From assembly GCA_963922205.1 (NCBI GenBank), contig CAWUHX010000086.1, forward strand, positions 744,001 to 808,000: 64,000 bases of DNA, given 5' to 3'. The first letter of the stretch is position 1. Every line of letters begins with the position of its first letter. Below are positions 19,701 through 33,000 of the stretch, piece after piece. The translations under genes were made by a program, and so were the position numbers. The notes under the pieces are model-generated. The model saw nothing but the letters and a program-made list of their open reading frames with translations, was not told where the DNA came from and did not search any database. This stretch comes from Romanomermis culicivorax. Taxonomy: Eukaryota > Nematoda > Enoplea > Mermithida > Mermithidae.

Positions 19701-22700
19701 CTTTTTCATCGTTTCCATAGCCATCGGGTTGGTTTTATGCGACGTGCCGGGGCATACGCCGAAAAATCCCGCTTCCGGATTAATGGCCACCAATTGACCT
19801 TGGTCGTTAAAACGCATCCAACAAATGTCGTCGCCTGCAATTTTTATGGACTTAATGATGAAATGCAAACAAAAAACATGCAATTAAAAAATTTTTAATT
19901 TTGTGAGAAAGTTTTCAAAATCCTTCACAAATCTCGAAGGGAATTCCGAATATTTTTTTTAAAGAATTCGGACTGAAAAATTTTTGGCGTGAAATGATTG
20001 CTTACCGACGCAGCGAACTTTGAAGCCGGGAATAGACGGTTGAAGCATAGCCAAATTGGTTTTGCCACAAGCCGACGGGAATGCTGCCGAAATAAAGCGT
20101 TCTTTACCAGTCTTTTCGCACGTAATACCCATGATCTTAAAAAACGTATTCATGAATCCGAAAACCAATAAGTTCATTCTTTAAAAACGAATTATAAAAA
20201 TTTGCTTGGAAAAAACCTTGAATAAAGTACTAGAACCAAGCGAAAAAATGGGCGTAAAATTTTCAATGCACGTTTCAAAGATTATTGAAAATATGCAGAA
20301 TTTTTTTCATGTGTTCCGTTGAGCAAATGAACTAAATGAATACAACTATAGCACCCTGAATCCTAAAACTCAAGCGTTTACCTTAACCTTCCGAGAAATT
20401 CTAGAACTTTCTCTGAATAACATATAGCCGAAATTATGTATTTTCGGGAAAAAATTTTCCATCTGATTAATTTTTAAGATTGAAATTGTAAATGTTTTTT
20501 TGAACTTTCCGGAATTTCGTGTTTTTAGAAAATCTTTCGCACTTTTTCTTCTTTATGGAATTGGAGTTATCTCTTACCAACATATGTTCGGCCAGCCAAC
20601 CTTCGTCGCGGGCGATGTTCATGGCGATACGTAAAGCAAAACATTTTTTGCCTAACAAGCTATTGCCGCCGTAGTTCGAACCGAACGACCAAATTTCGCG
20701 CTGCTTGGGACGCTGAGCTATGATAACTTTCTCTGGGTTGCACGGCCAATGGTTGATGACCCGTTCTAAACGAATCAAGGAAAACGTAACTTTGATTTTA
20801 GCTAATGATGAAAATTCAATTTCTATTGAGGAATTTCTGGATTCTCGATAAATTTTAGAGAAAACGGTCATTTTAAATTTATAATCATTAAAATTTATAA
20901 TTACGAGTTCACATCTACAGTGCAGAAAAAATGAAAATGATTTACGTTTGACTGGTCTAGGAAGACCGACCGAATGGACACATTTGACGAATTCCCCGTC
21001 TCCCAGAACGTCAAAAACGGACATACTAACGCGGGTCATTATGCGCATGCACAAAACTACGTAGTTACTATCGGTCAATTGAATACCAATTTTGGACAGC
21101 GGACTTCCGATCGGACCCATACTGAACGGGATAACGTACATCATCCTTCCTAAAAGGGTGACAAAGTCAGTTTTTCGTTTCCTCTTACTATATGGTATAT
21201 TCGGGTGTTGATTGCATTCCTTTGGAATTTCGGCAAATAGACTACGTATATAATCATCAAAATTCAAAATCAAAAAAATTGATGAAAAATGGAAAACTTG
21301 ATAGAAAAATTAAAATTAAGAACATGAACTCGGATTTTTTAGCACGAGTCCCATTGGCAAAAAATATTTAATTACCACACTTACCACGGTTGACAAATGA
21401 TACTTCGTTGGTCTGAAATTAATGTGTGAATTTATCGACTCTAATAACCTGTTTTTATTGTATTATCGATTTATGAAATTATGCTTTATTACCTTCAAAA
21501 TGAATTTGAACGAAAAAGAAAGCATTCAGAAAGAATTTTTATTTTGTGGAAGTTATGGAATAAATGTTAGAAAATGATGATTTTTAATTTTTTATCACAT
21601 GCTATGGCTATGCTGATATTTTTTTCATCTAGTCTTCTTCCTTCTCGAACTTGAAAATTTGTCATTTTCAGTCATAAGCAAGTGAGCCAGCGTCTGAAAT
21701 CTCAATGATAGGTCAAAGTAAAAAACTGGACTGAATTTGATCTATCTTCCTTTGATCTATCCAAAATTTTTCGAAGTTTTATACGCTAGGACGCTGATAA
21801 ACGAATGTTTTCAAGATTTATTCAATGACTCAAAGTTGAATTTTTGCGTGTAAAATCAGTGAGATAATGTTTTCAATCAGCTAACCTATACTAGAATATC
21901 AGCTTGAAGTCAGTGATGTTTAATAAATTCATGCGAAAAGGTTTAATAAATTCAAGCAAGAAGGATATAAAAGTTTAGGTGCGAAGCGCAGAAATTTTTT
22001 CATGGATTTTGATATTGGAATGCAGAAAAATGAATTTTGTCAACATTTACTTCCTGGATAAGCGTTCTAATTCTGCAGTCAATTAAATCATTTTCCATAC
22101 GAAGCAAATATGTTAGCGAGCAAGTAACATTTATTATTCACTTACCAGCCATACAACCGGGGAATCGTTCTTCAGCTTCTTTTTCGAATTGTTCGGTGCT
22201 CATCCAATTGCCCATAATGGCGCGGGCACCTTCCTTCACGTGGCATTCGCTTTCGTAACGGTTGTCGGTGACCATGAAAGTTTTGCTTTCGACTCGAGCG
22301 ACATCTTTCGGATCCGTTCGGCAAATGAAACTTGAAAATGCAAGACAAAATGTTGAAAAAATCGAGTGAGATACGAGCAGTTCAAAGAAAGAGTCGGGAA
22401 GTCCTTAGCTTAGAAAAAAATGTGGAAGGTTGTATTTTTTAGAGGTTTCGTATGCCGAGTGACAGGTTTTCTTAGCACGACTCCCATTAGCATTAGTGGT
22501 AATGAAAAAATATTTCATGAGTACAGTTAGCGCGGTTGACAAATGTTACTCTGTTGGTTTCAAACTAATTTGTGAGTTTTTAAATTCTGATAATCTGCTT
22601 TTGCTGTATTATCGACACATGAAACCATGCTTGATGTTGGTACTCTCAGAAGGAATAAGATTCTCATCTGATTCCAATTAAATTAGCTCATTCTCACACA

Positions 22701-25250
22701 ATGCGCTTGATTAGTTGACCGACAACTAAATATTCAGTAGTTAGTTTGACAGTAATACTCTTAGAAATCGCTAAATTCACATTCTGTTTGGACAAAAGTT
22801 TACGTGATTTCATTGTATTTGGAACTGCACTTCAACTTCAATACAGGAAGTTTTCAGAAAACGTACAATTATATTTGCTATTAACTATTACTGGTTTGTC
22901 TAAACTTCAGCATATGTCAAAATAGCTGTTTTTTAATTACCTGAGCAGTGTACAAGAGGTGAGAGCTTAAGCGAATTAAGATTAGACCCAAAGTCATTCA
23001 CTATGCAAAAGTGACAAAGAGAATGAGAATATTGACGAAGTTGTTATTCGTAGAAACGGCGATTTTCGATTTTTTACCACTATTTTGTGATATCCTTATT
23101 TTTCTTCTCGAACTTTTTTCAAAAATTTCTGTCTTCCAGTCATTAGCACGCGTTCTGACGTCAAAAAACTTTCATTTGCATGGCTCTGGTTTCATTCGCA
23201 CCGAGAAAAAACACCCAGCCGAGTGATACATACTAGAAAAATTTCAAGTTTTCTAGTACTGTCGGAAAACAGTTTTTGAGATCGTTGTATGATTTTTAGA
23301 TTTTTACGATCATCGCATTACAGTAACAACTTAAATGATGGCCGAACACTCAGTCTATGGGAAGAAAATTGGAACACGAAGAATAGAAAAGAGATCCTTG
23401 ACCGTCTTACATTGGTTTTTGTGAAAAACTCGTTTTTTACCAAATTATCTGACGTAAATTCATTGTCGTCTTTCATTTACTCTAGTATAAAGAACCTGTT
23501 TCCATTTTGTTCAACAGGGAAGATTTCACTTCTATAAAATGAGCCATCTCTTATCACTGAACTTGTTTTTCCTTAGCAATTGCGTTTGCCAATCAATGAT
23601 TCAAAGTTCCACACACGTGGTTCAATTCTGATAAGCGTTTGTACTATAAATAACGCAATTCGATAGATAAATTTTTGTGGAAAAATATGATATCGGATTG
23701 ATTTCTGAGCAAAAAATTTCATCAACTCATGGATAACGGGACAGCCATTTTTAACAGATGCATTTGAAAATTTACTGAAAGGCAGAATGAAATAAATTCA
23801 GACTTCAACTGCAGTTGACTTACCAATTTTCGTATTTGGGCAGAGTGTGCAACATCCCGCGTTCGATAGACTTGTGCAAGATTTCTTCTGCTTCATGTTC
23901 GCTGCCGTCGCAAATGAAAATGCCGCGCGGTCGCATCAAATCGCATTTTTCGGCGATGAAGCGTTGAACTTTTTTAGGCAAAACGTGGAAATCGCCCTGT
24001 GAAAAATGCAAGAAAATGTGAAGCTAAACTAATGGAAAACTCGAATAATAGTAATACAATACAAATTATATTTCGTGGACGTATTTGTTGGCTCCAGCAT
24101 TGAGAAAAGTTTACAATGAAAAAATAAATTTCACTTTGGAGTCAAATTTTTGAATGATGAGTTAAAATCGACTATTTTCCGGATTCATCCGCAACTGGAT
24201 ATTGTGAATATCAGCAAAAAATGCTACGTGTCCAAAAATTCATGAATCAATATTTCCAGGTAATTATAAGACACGAAGGATCATCTTTTGTCAAGAACAA
24301 TCACTTTCTTCTGATTCATCATACTCTCAATGACTCCGCTAAATTTTCACACTAAGTTATTCAACTATTAATAGCTGTTGCTAAAAACAAGGTTCATTGA
24401 CCATATCATGCATATTGAACTTATATTTGAACGTAAATCGGTGAGCAAATGAAATTTCATCAGTTTTGAATTCACATTATTCAAACTAATGACCAGACAT
24501 GCAAATGCAGGGGCTTTTGCTGGGGTCTAAAATTGCCGCAATCATACCTGTCATAACCGCATGAGGTCCGATCAGTTGAGGGAACCCTAAATTTGTAGGG
24601 TAAGGGTACCCTAACCAAACAGGTTCCCAAAACTTTGGGGATCCCGAAAACCCCAAAAAAGCCGATAATTTCGTAAATTTTGCCAAAAAAGCTGTTTTTG
24701 CCCAATTCTTCAAGTTGTGGAGGGCCAAACATTTGGGTTACTACGTCCAACCAAGTTGTAGCTGTACCCGAAGCCTCCAATTAGAGGTACGCCCGCACAC
24801 AAGATTGGGCACGACCCCAGCAAAAGACGTGTTTTTGATCAAAAATTTGAAATTTTCTTTATTTTTTGGGAAATTTCTGTTACCTCAGAATCAACAGAAT
24901 CTTTATCTTATGCATGTATGTTCATGAGTATATTTCAGCAGGTCATTATGAGTGAAGTAATTTATGATACACTTAATCCGAAAGAAACTGTGCACATCAT
25001 AATCGTGCTGCTTCAGGAAACATTGGGAAACCGTGTCTGAAACAATAACGTTTTTCAATCGATTCCGATCTTTCAAGGACCAAAATTTGAGCTTTAGAAA
25101 GTTCAATATAGGCTTAAATGATCATGATGTCAAACTAATACACACGTAATAACTTACTTTGGCTATAGGTATGTGACCCAAACGACGGATGACCACCTCA
25201 TTGATGGAGAAAAAATCGTCTTCCGTAGTTTTGCCTTGCAAAATGGACAT
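16710..25250 (-). CDS. pck: Phosphoenolpyruvate carboxykinase (GTP), 14 exons, 639 aa, complete
   Basis: It converts oxaloacetate plus GTP to phosphoenolpyruvate (gluconeogenesis). No transit peptide is seen (starts [12 protein letters not shown]), so it is probably cytosolic. Exons 5' to 3' on the minus strand: 25158-25250, 23824-23996, 22146-22330, 20946-21149, 20578-20765, 20006-20135, 19620-19834, 19032-19212, 18603-18698, 18441-18544, 17546-17640, 17246-17313, 17063-17178, 16710-16781. They total 1920 nt with all phases agreeing and GT-AG at every junction; four acceptors (exons 3, 5, 6, 11) are non-consensus. Hallmarks: [25 protein letters not shown], the GTP/PEP loop FPSACGKTN (residues 300-308, with the reactive Cys304), GDDICW and FHVNWFR. 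Length fits the family. The 160-bp intron-12 repeat at 17364-17523 sits between exons 11 and 12. Confidence 0.96.
17364..17523 (-). mobile_element. MITE, ACCTGTAAGAGG family, copy 1 (intronic)
   Basis: The ends are complementary (ATACCTGTA / TACAGGTAT). The 9-bp direct repeat GCATTTAAG occurs immediately outside both ends (17355-17363 and 17524-17532), a target-site duplication. The interior contains long C runs and AAAAATT-rich blocks. It lies in the PEPCK intron between exons 11 and 12, inverted relative to the other copies. It encodes nothing. Confidence 0.85.
24544..24790 (+). mobile_element. MITE, ACCTGTAAGAGG family, diverged copy
   Basis: It shares ATACCTGT, ATGAGGTCCGATCAGTTGAG, the AAAACCCCAAAAAAGCC block and the closing CCAATTAGAGGTAC with the family. 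No intact target duplication was seen. It lies in the first PEPCK intron. Confidence 0.6.
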
Positions 25251-26052
25251 TTTAATTGAGCGAAAAGTACCTTAAATTCTCAGAAAAATGAAGCACCGCA
25301 AACCGAAACCCCGAACTGGAAAAATGACGAACTAAACGCTGACGAGAAGAGGGGTACCTAAATAATACTTGCTTCAGGAACATAGGTGTATACAAATTTC
25401 GACGTTAGAAAAGGATGATTTTTCCTGTAGGTAAAATTTTAAAATCTGGAACGCGACATATGTTCGGCATCAAAAAAAAGGAAAAATGTAGAAAAGAGAA
25501 GAAAATAGGGACTTTTGCTGCTGCTGGTGAAAAATTGCTGCTCTACTATAGGTATATAAGCCAATGCAACCGACCAACCGAACAACAACAACCCGAAAAC
25601 TAAACAAAAACAAGTATGGGCTTTGCAGCACAGCACAGGCCACCAGTAGAGACAGGATGGGGGCATGCAAAGTAAAAAGCAAATATACTGCGCTGAATAT
25701 ATCCAACAGATTGGTTTGATCATGATGAATAAGACCAAAATACCAGAATGTTGTTGGGCTCATACTAGTTTTTACCCGGCGCAATCGATAAGCAACACAG
25801 GAGGATGTTTTTAGAGTATGAGCATCGGACTAGCACCTTTTGCACTCAAAAAAAGGTAACAGCATCAACTACAGTAGGATCATTATTGAGCGTAAATAGT
25901 GAAAATGAAACAGTTCACGAATCTTAGGCATCAGAGAAATGCGTTGAAATAGACCCTTCATTGGTATATGAACGTTTTGACTTTCGTGCAGTTTTTCGAT
26001 ACTAGTCCTGAACTTATTGATTTCAGTCAGACTGATCAAACGCTATTCGAAG

Positions 26053-26293
26053 CATACCTGTAAGAGGTCCGACCAGTTGGGGGGGGGGGGGGATAAACCC
26101 AAAATTTTGGGGTGGTGGTCGGAAAACCCCCAAAAAAGTCAAAAAAATTTCGAAAATTTCCCCCAAAAAGGCCAAAAAAGTCACTTTATTCCTAATTTGT
26201 TCCGATTTTTCCAAGTTTGGGGGGCGAGTTCGGTGTAGGGTTGACCAAGTTGGGGGTGGGGGTACGCCTCTCCCCCCGCCAATTACAGATATG
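26053..26293 (+). mobile_element. MITE, ACCTGTAAGAGG family, copy with target duplication
   Basis: It begins CATACCTGTAAGAGGTCCGA and ends CAATTACAGATATG. ATTCGAAG occurs outside both ends (26045-26052 and 26294-26301). A 12-bp G run follows the shared GACCAGTT. Non-coding. Confidence 0.8.
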
Positions 26294-26384
26294 ATTCGAA
26301 GATCGAGCGATGTGACCCAAATCAATCATACGTATGCTTCAAACTACTGACTGTAGAATCTAGATTAATTGACTGCATCAGACT

Positions 26385-26600
26385 GCCCCATAGGGAGGGG
26401 TATGCGCCATGCGGGGGATATTACCATTACCTAAAGTCCTTAAAATTGATAACTGGTTGCCTAATTTTAAGACAAAATGACGTGGTTAGTGGACATTTGG
26501 CTATACCACCTCCGCAAATTTTCATTTTCACCCCTATCTAAAGAATCTGATTTTGGGAACTTTTGGACTGAACCCAACACTTTTATGACGCTGGATAACG
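26385..26600 (+). repeat. Dispersed ~215-bp repeat, copy 1
   Basis: It aligns by eye with 43955-44165 and 57550-57760: a CTGCC(T/C)CAT start, TACCTAAAGTC, TTGATAACTGG(T/G)TG(C)CC, GTGGACAT, AATTTT...TTTACCCCTA, AAATCTGA.CTTGGGGAC. All three copies share an orientation. Diverged, non-coding. Confidence 0.55.
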
Positions 26601-28488
26601 TTGAGCCAGCGTAGTATTTTTTGCCAAGAATTCACAAGGGAATTTGAGCAGAGTGAACTTAGGCCAAAGATGCACGTAGGTATAGCACTAATTTCAAACT
26701 TCCCTCTATAAAACTACGTATGAATCAATAAATTACTATTCATTATCCGTATTCCCAAAAAAAACATCTAATGCACCTAAAAACCGATCAGTTCACCAAA
26801 AACCTTCAAAAACGAAAACAGCAGAATCGAATTCCCAACGCACAAAAAACTTATTGTCAGTCATTTCGCCTAGCAGCAGAACGAACGAATGAGCAGCTAT
26901 TTTTTAACAGAGCTGCATTGTCAAGGAAAGCAAGAAGAAAGAAATGAAAACATATAGGTTCGTTTCGTGTAACCATAATATGGATAGAAGCCTTATCTAA
27001 GATAACGTATAAAAAAAATTTGCATAAATTGACGTCAGATGTATAGGCTCTAAAGTTATATAGCTTGCTGTGCGGCCGTCAGAAAGAAGTAAATCAATAA
27101 GTTTTAGCTTGCAGTTCCAGCAACTTTCTGTTCAAGATCAGTGAAAAGCACAGCTCGAGCAATTAGGGATCTCCGGCTACGCTCTGCTACGGAAAGTAGC
27201 GTTTATAATATGGAGGAGGGAACAGTTCTACGTAAAAAACAAACTCAAGCATGCAAACTTCCATTATGAGAAATAACATTTCTAGCCATAGCAACTGTTC
27301 AAACGGTTGAAAATTGTAAACACTTGAACATTTGTCAGGGTGCTAGCAAGTGGTAAATAAGCCACGGATTTTTTCCCTTATTTTCAAAAAACTGGGAACT
27401 ATAACTTTTTAAAAATAACATTGCCCGCGTATAATGGCAACTAGATAAGATAACTATTTACTCTCAATCGACAATTTTCCGAATAAAACGAGCTTATCGC
27501 GCAAGAAAATTAGGCACAAGTCATATACAGATGGCAGCGAATGTTTTTGACTTGAAACGAAACGCGCGTCACACTGCGCCAGCTATGGTTCACAAAGGTA
27601 TGTTACACCTACCTCTATAGCCTCATGAGACAAATGTATGGGGATCCATCGATTTTTGTAGCTAAAGAACTCTGGAAAACAAGCTGTGACGTTAATTCCA
27701 AGAAACAGATTTTCATAGGAAAACTTGATATGCACGAGGATTATATGGAGGGAAGATGATCTTCAGCTGATGAAAACGGGAAGAGCGCCCGCGAAAGTAA
27801 TTAGTGTTTTTATGCGCCCGAAGTCATGTTCGCGTTTGAGATTAGCATAATTTTCAAATCAACTTAATTCCAATATTCGGACTTGAAATAAGGCGAGCCA
27901 ATTCAAACCTTTTTGCTCCTAAACATCCGCTCAAAAACACTTCAATCCTCAGGTAAACAAACATTCAGGATTCAACATTATTTATACGATTAATTATGAT
28001 TGGTAGTGCAAACTTGAATCAGTCTTCGAGGGAAAATCCAACTAGACGAGTCCGAATTTTTATCCTCTAAATAACAGGGCTGATGGTTGCACCGTTTTTT
28101 GATTGCCACATTAGCACTATATGGGAAAGAAATTAGAAATGTACAAACAATGTCGACCAGCTTTCACAAAAAAAAACGCGGAAGTCAAGGCCCCAAAAAC
28201 AGACAAAAGACCTGAGTCTATTTTTCCTGCCAATCTTTTCCTCAAATCGAGAAAAAAGTCTCCAATTTTCTTTTATTTCTTTTTTCGCTTAAAATGTTCA
28301 CACTTTATTAAAGCGTTTTTGAGCTTATCCGAATGTATTGACTTTTTCGTATCTACTAATTCATCGAAAAAGCGAAAAAATGCAAATTTTCGAGCTTACA
28401 ACCAAATTACGTTAAATTAAATATATTATAACGTCATTATTTTGTCGAGCAAACGATTTGGAGAAATTACATAAAAGCTAGACCTTTA

Positions 28489-28635
28489 AGCCCTATTCAG
28501 AAGTAAAAAATCCTTGGATTTTTGTCGGCGACTGTATGGAAGGAATAGGCAATTTGCAGAAAGCCCAATTCAGAAGCGAATAAATTCTGGGATTTTTGTC
28601 GCCGACAGTCGGCGACTGCACTTCTGAATTGGACT
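28489..28635. mobile_element. Short TIR element, AGCCCTATTCAGAAGT family
   Basis: It starts AGCCCTATTCAGAAGT and ends CACTTCTGAATTGGACT, with TTA on both sides (28486-28488 and 28636-28638). An internal AAGCCCAATTCAGAAGCG start at ~28560 suggests one copy inserted in, or fused with, another. The 3-bp TTA duplication is typical of PIF/Harbinger-type MITEs. Confidence 0.7.
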
Positions 28636-28925
28636 TTAACGTCGATGCAAATTCTGTCCGAAGTCACGTGCATTCTATAGACTGAAAGAATTATAATCCA
28701 AATCTATGAAAAACTGCAAGTCAAGAGCGAAAATGTCTAAAAATCACTTTCATGAGCTTTTCTAAATCAAATTATTTAATCAAAAAGAAAACTATTGCTA
28801 CAAAAACATCGGTAAAACTTGACGTGATCATGTTTTTGGAAAATCCGCAAAAGAATATCAATTTTCAAGAAGAATTTATTGTAAAAGAAAAGGAAATGAA
28901 CAAAACAAGCCCGTGATTGAGTCAG

Positions 28926-29091
28926 ACCTGTAAGAGGTCCGACCAGTTTGGGGGTAATCTCCTAAAATTTGGGGGGTTTGAGAAGTCCAGAATAGCCGAC
29001 AAAAGCCGAAAATTTTGAAAATTTTCCCAAAAAAAGCTACTTTTTTCCAAATTCTTTCGAGTCGGGGTTGCCCCCTCCCCAATTACAGGCG
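28926..29091 (+). mobile_element. MITE, ACCTGTAAGAGG family copy
   Basis: It begins ACCTGTAAGAGGTCCGACCA, has the usual AAAATTTTCCCAAAAAAAGC interior, and ends CCCCAATTACAGGC. No clear target duplication, perhaps because it lies next to further copies. Confidence 0.7.
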
Positions 29092-29100
29092 TAAAACGAG

Positions 29101-29548
29101 CATATCTGTATGAGGTCCGACCAGTTGAGTGGAGGGTAAGCCCACAATTTTGGGATGGGATCGCAGAATTTCCAAAATTTTGGGAGGGGTCGAAAAAAAC
29201 CCCAAAAAAACAAAAAACTATTTTATTCCAATTTTTCCGAGTTTGGGTAAAGGGTTGACTAAGTTGGGGGGGTGGTGTTCCGACACTTGGGTATAGCATT
29301 CGACCAACCTGGGGGTCTCCCCCAATCCCCTCCACAATTACCATACCTGTAAGAGGTGCGACCAGTTGGGGGAGGTAAACCCGAAATTTTGGGGGAGGGG
29401 GTCGAAAAAGTCGAAATTTTTCCCAAAAAAGGCCATTTTGCCAATTTTTTCTAATTTTTTCAAGTCTGGGGGGAGGTTGGGTATATGGTTGGTCAAATTG
29501 GGGGGGGGGGTCACCTCCCCAACCTCCCCCCCCCCGATAACAGGTATG
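29101..29548 (+). mobile_element. Two tandem MITEs of the ACCTGTAAGAGG family
   Basis: The first copy starts CATATCTGTATGAGGTCCGA at 29101. A second starts ATACCTGTAAGAGGTGCGAC at ~29342, right after the first's ATTAC end. The compound unit closes with GATAACAGGTAT. AAACGAG lies outside both extremes (29094-29100 and 29550-29556), so the pair seems to have inserted as, or grown within, one unit. Confidence 0.7.
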
Positions 29549-30064
29549 GAAACGAGATGGCCGCGGCTGATAAACAATATGACGAACAATCACCGGCCAC
29601 AAGCGAAGCGACGAACGATTCCAAGGGAATCTTCCCTAAAGCGCACAATAACGCATCTATCGGGTCTTGAACATCGGAAAATCTTAATGAGAATCATGTG
29701 CGAAATTTTATTTTCAAATTTCAAATTTTTTTCTCAAAATACATTTGAGGAAAAACGGTGGGCGAGATAAAGCTCAGGAAAATTAAGGGATTTTTACTTT
29801 CTAACGTCTAAAATGCACCTAAAGAAATGCACCTTCCAGTTCTTTATGGCCAAACGTCGCATTTGCGGAAAGAGGTCGAATTTTTCCCATATTATAGTGT
29901 AAGAACATACGCCTATATGCGGCGCTACAAATTGCGCGCGATGCGTTATACAGTATAACTTAATGTTAAATTTTTGAATTTTCACGAACATCACAATTGG
30001 ATTGTCACTTTAGAATTCGCCACTAACTGAATTTCAAAACAAAATTGTCATAACTATAACTCCT

Positions 30065-33000
30065 CTATTGTTTTAAATTAAATAACGCACGACAATAATT
30101 GAAAAAATCGTTTCTGAAATCTGTAATCGACAAAAAGTACACTAAAACATTGATAGTCGACGTTGCTTCGTACAGTAAGAAAACAAAAATGTTTATATTG
30201 TCGAACAATTTCGTATTGCCCAAGCTGGTCATATTGATGGTCATCGGTAGGCTTTGCAACAAAAAAGTAGTCAAAATGATGACCGCTATTCTCTTCGTGA
30301 CCATGATTTCCCGTTTCATATTAATTTTTATCATGTTATCGTTGCTGCTATTCTCGGTCAAATGAATCTGAATAGAAAATTGAATGAAAATTCAGTGTAT
30401 TATCACTTCAAAATGTGCAGCAAACATTTGTTTAGTTGTAATATTTCTGATCTCTTGTCGAACATGATTTTGAGGCAAGCGTACGAGTAGTGTGCCTCTG
30501 ACTGGGCTATAATTTTCGCGGAAATAGTTTTTAAGACATGATTTCTGAGAGGATTCAACTTAGTTGTGATAAGTAAAAAATTGACCCTACCTGAAAATCA
30601 CGTATTTAGTGTAACTTGATGCGCTAGGAACGAAAATTATATTCATTTCGCCTGAAAATCAAAACTCGCATAGCTACAGTAAGACAAAAGTTGACAATTT
30701 TCGATTTTTTCGATTTTTGACATACACTTCTTTCAACCTTTGTAGGTTTAGGTACGTCAGACATCCTGTTTTGAAAATTAACATAACATTAGGCCAATCG
30801 ATGGGCCACAATTTACTGTAGGATTATTAACGTAAAGTACGAATTAAGAATACAGTGGTGCTCGAAACATCAAATTTTTAGAGCAAAAATTGTCATATTT
30901 TTCACAAAAATCACCTTATCTACCGTTAAAGCTCAGAAGCATCAAAAAATTCCCTATACAATATAGATAGTTTACGATGTCCTCTACTTGCTGACAAAAA
31001 ATTGGGGAAATTCATGTACTGCTAGAGGTTCGCTGGACTTGGAGTATGAATACCATCTTTAATTGCATTTTCTGATAATTGCGACCTCAATTGTGGGAGA
31101 ATCACAGCTTGATTAATTTCAAAAATGATACCTAAGAACAAGTTTTGTATGCTGAATATCGAGATAGTTTTCATATTGCATAAAAAACAAAATTCGTATA
31201 GCTACAGTATCCAAAAGTTGGGAATTTTCGCATTTTTTAGCATTTTTCTGTTTATTTACGAAACTTAGGAGGCATTGGACCTAGCTTTATGTTTGAACAC
31301 ACGACCTAGCTTAACACACGACCTAGCTTTATGTTTGAACATTCATTAGATGTGGAATACAATGCTCTAAAACGTGGGGCAAAATTGTTTTCCCTATTTG
31401 GCATTTTACACTTTTCAACTTACTTTCGTAGTGTTGAAAATGAGGCGACTAAAATGTTCAAGTACAATCAGCCTTTATGGACCGTTTTATTTGAAGTGCT
31501 GCAAAAAGCAAGTACTATTTCATACTAACGATTTTTTGATTGTCGCATAGAACTGAAAATTGTGAATAAAAAAATGAAAAAAGAAGAAGACAATCTCCGA
31601 AAAAAATTTCCTGATTTTATTGATTCATGAATTTCATGAATGTCCATAAAACAGTCTTCCTTACTTCATTAGCATTCCAAGAAAAGCAGAATTTGAAATT
31701 TTCGCACCCTACAATTGGCTACCTTTACAATCATCACATTATAAACTCGTAAAGAAATTTTAGGTTTATTCTAACATGAAGCTACTTCGAAAATGTTGTA
31801 TGTTGTAGAACCACGTACAGTAAAAAGATGTGGAGATCATCCTTATCTGCATTTATTGTCCCTTTGTTTTGAGTCTTGGTCTATATTCGTGTCTGTATCA
31901 TCACGTGACTTCATAATGCGTTGTTAGTGTAGTTGTGTCGGTTAGACGCGGGTTTAGTCAACCAAACCCATGTGACGACTATTTGATCACGTTTTCATGA
32001 ACTAATACGTCATATTTCATACTTCATCAGCTATACCATTGTGATTCACTAACGTTTTTTTAGTTTTTCAATAGATTTCAAATTTTAAAGCGTAGTGAAA
32101 TCGGGGGACAAGTATGTCATTTTCATCTTTCGCCAGAACTGATAATTTGTCAACCCAATTGGTCAAGTTTTTTGCAATGTCTTAAAGATATTTTATACCG
32201 TAAAAAGTTCGAGTAAAAAAATTTAGAGACAGTGCTTGTTTTTGTCGTTTTTCAATAGACTGTCATAATGCTTCCTATACCCAAGCTTTTTTGAAATGAT
32301 AGATGCTACAGTCGGAGTTTCGGCAACCGCAGCCTTATAAGAGATCGAGAAGTCGATTTCGATAACCTTGAAATCGTTGAAAAAGGTGGTCATCAAGGAG
32401 TCCGTAAACATGAGCGAAAAATTTATCGAACAGAATCAAAAAGCCTTCTAAGTCATTCATTGGACTCAGACTATCCTTCGACCTCACTATGAAGTATCTG
32501 TCGATTTTTCTGTGTTCCTGTTCGTTAATGGATCGATTTGTGCTTCAAGTCATCAATTTATGAAACTTAACTTCCCAATTAACATTGCTCATATACAATT
32601 GGTAGAAAATTATTAGATCATCATAATCACTAAGCAATCCAGCTTTCCAGTTGTTCTTTCAACTCGTAGACAAGTTTAGTGTATTTTCTGTTGCTAGTAT
32701 TGAACAAAAAATTATATTGTACTGTTTTTTTCAAACTCGTGAAGTAAAGCCCTATTCAGAAGTGAAAAATACTAGAATTTTTGTCGCCGACAGTCGGCGA
32801 CTGCACTTCTGAATTGGGCTTAAACAAAACAAGGTTGTCCGATGCAATGGTAGATCCTTCACAGGATTGTGTATCTGTATACCGAATGTGTCGGTATCCC
32901 GAATGTATTTTATCTCGAATGTTTCAGTATATCGAAAATCAGTGTTATAAAATAAAAACAAAACTTATCCGTATAGCGAATGTATCAGTACTCCGAATGT

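Larger units (their letters stand above)
25251..30064. other. Intergenic region between PEPCK and the receptor gene
   Basis: No supportable gene. It holds the PEPCK 5' region (a TATATA-like word near 25551-25557 on the minus strand, about 300 bp before the ATG), four or five inverted-repeat elements listed separately, and one copy of a dispersed 215-bp repeat (26385-26600). A possible poly(A) signal for the receptor gene (AATAAA on the minus strand) is at 29707-29712. Confidence 0.6.

Noticed and set aside
28121..28420. 99-aa plus-strand ORF starting MGKKLEMYKQ
   Set aside because: Lys/Phe-rich composition from AT-rich DNA, no homology recognised, no splice or context support.
28922..29602. 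226-aa minus-strand ORF
   Set aside because: It runs through the tandem MITEs; the Pro/Gly-rich translation comes from their G and C runs.
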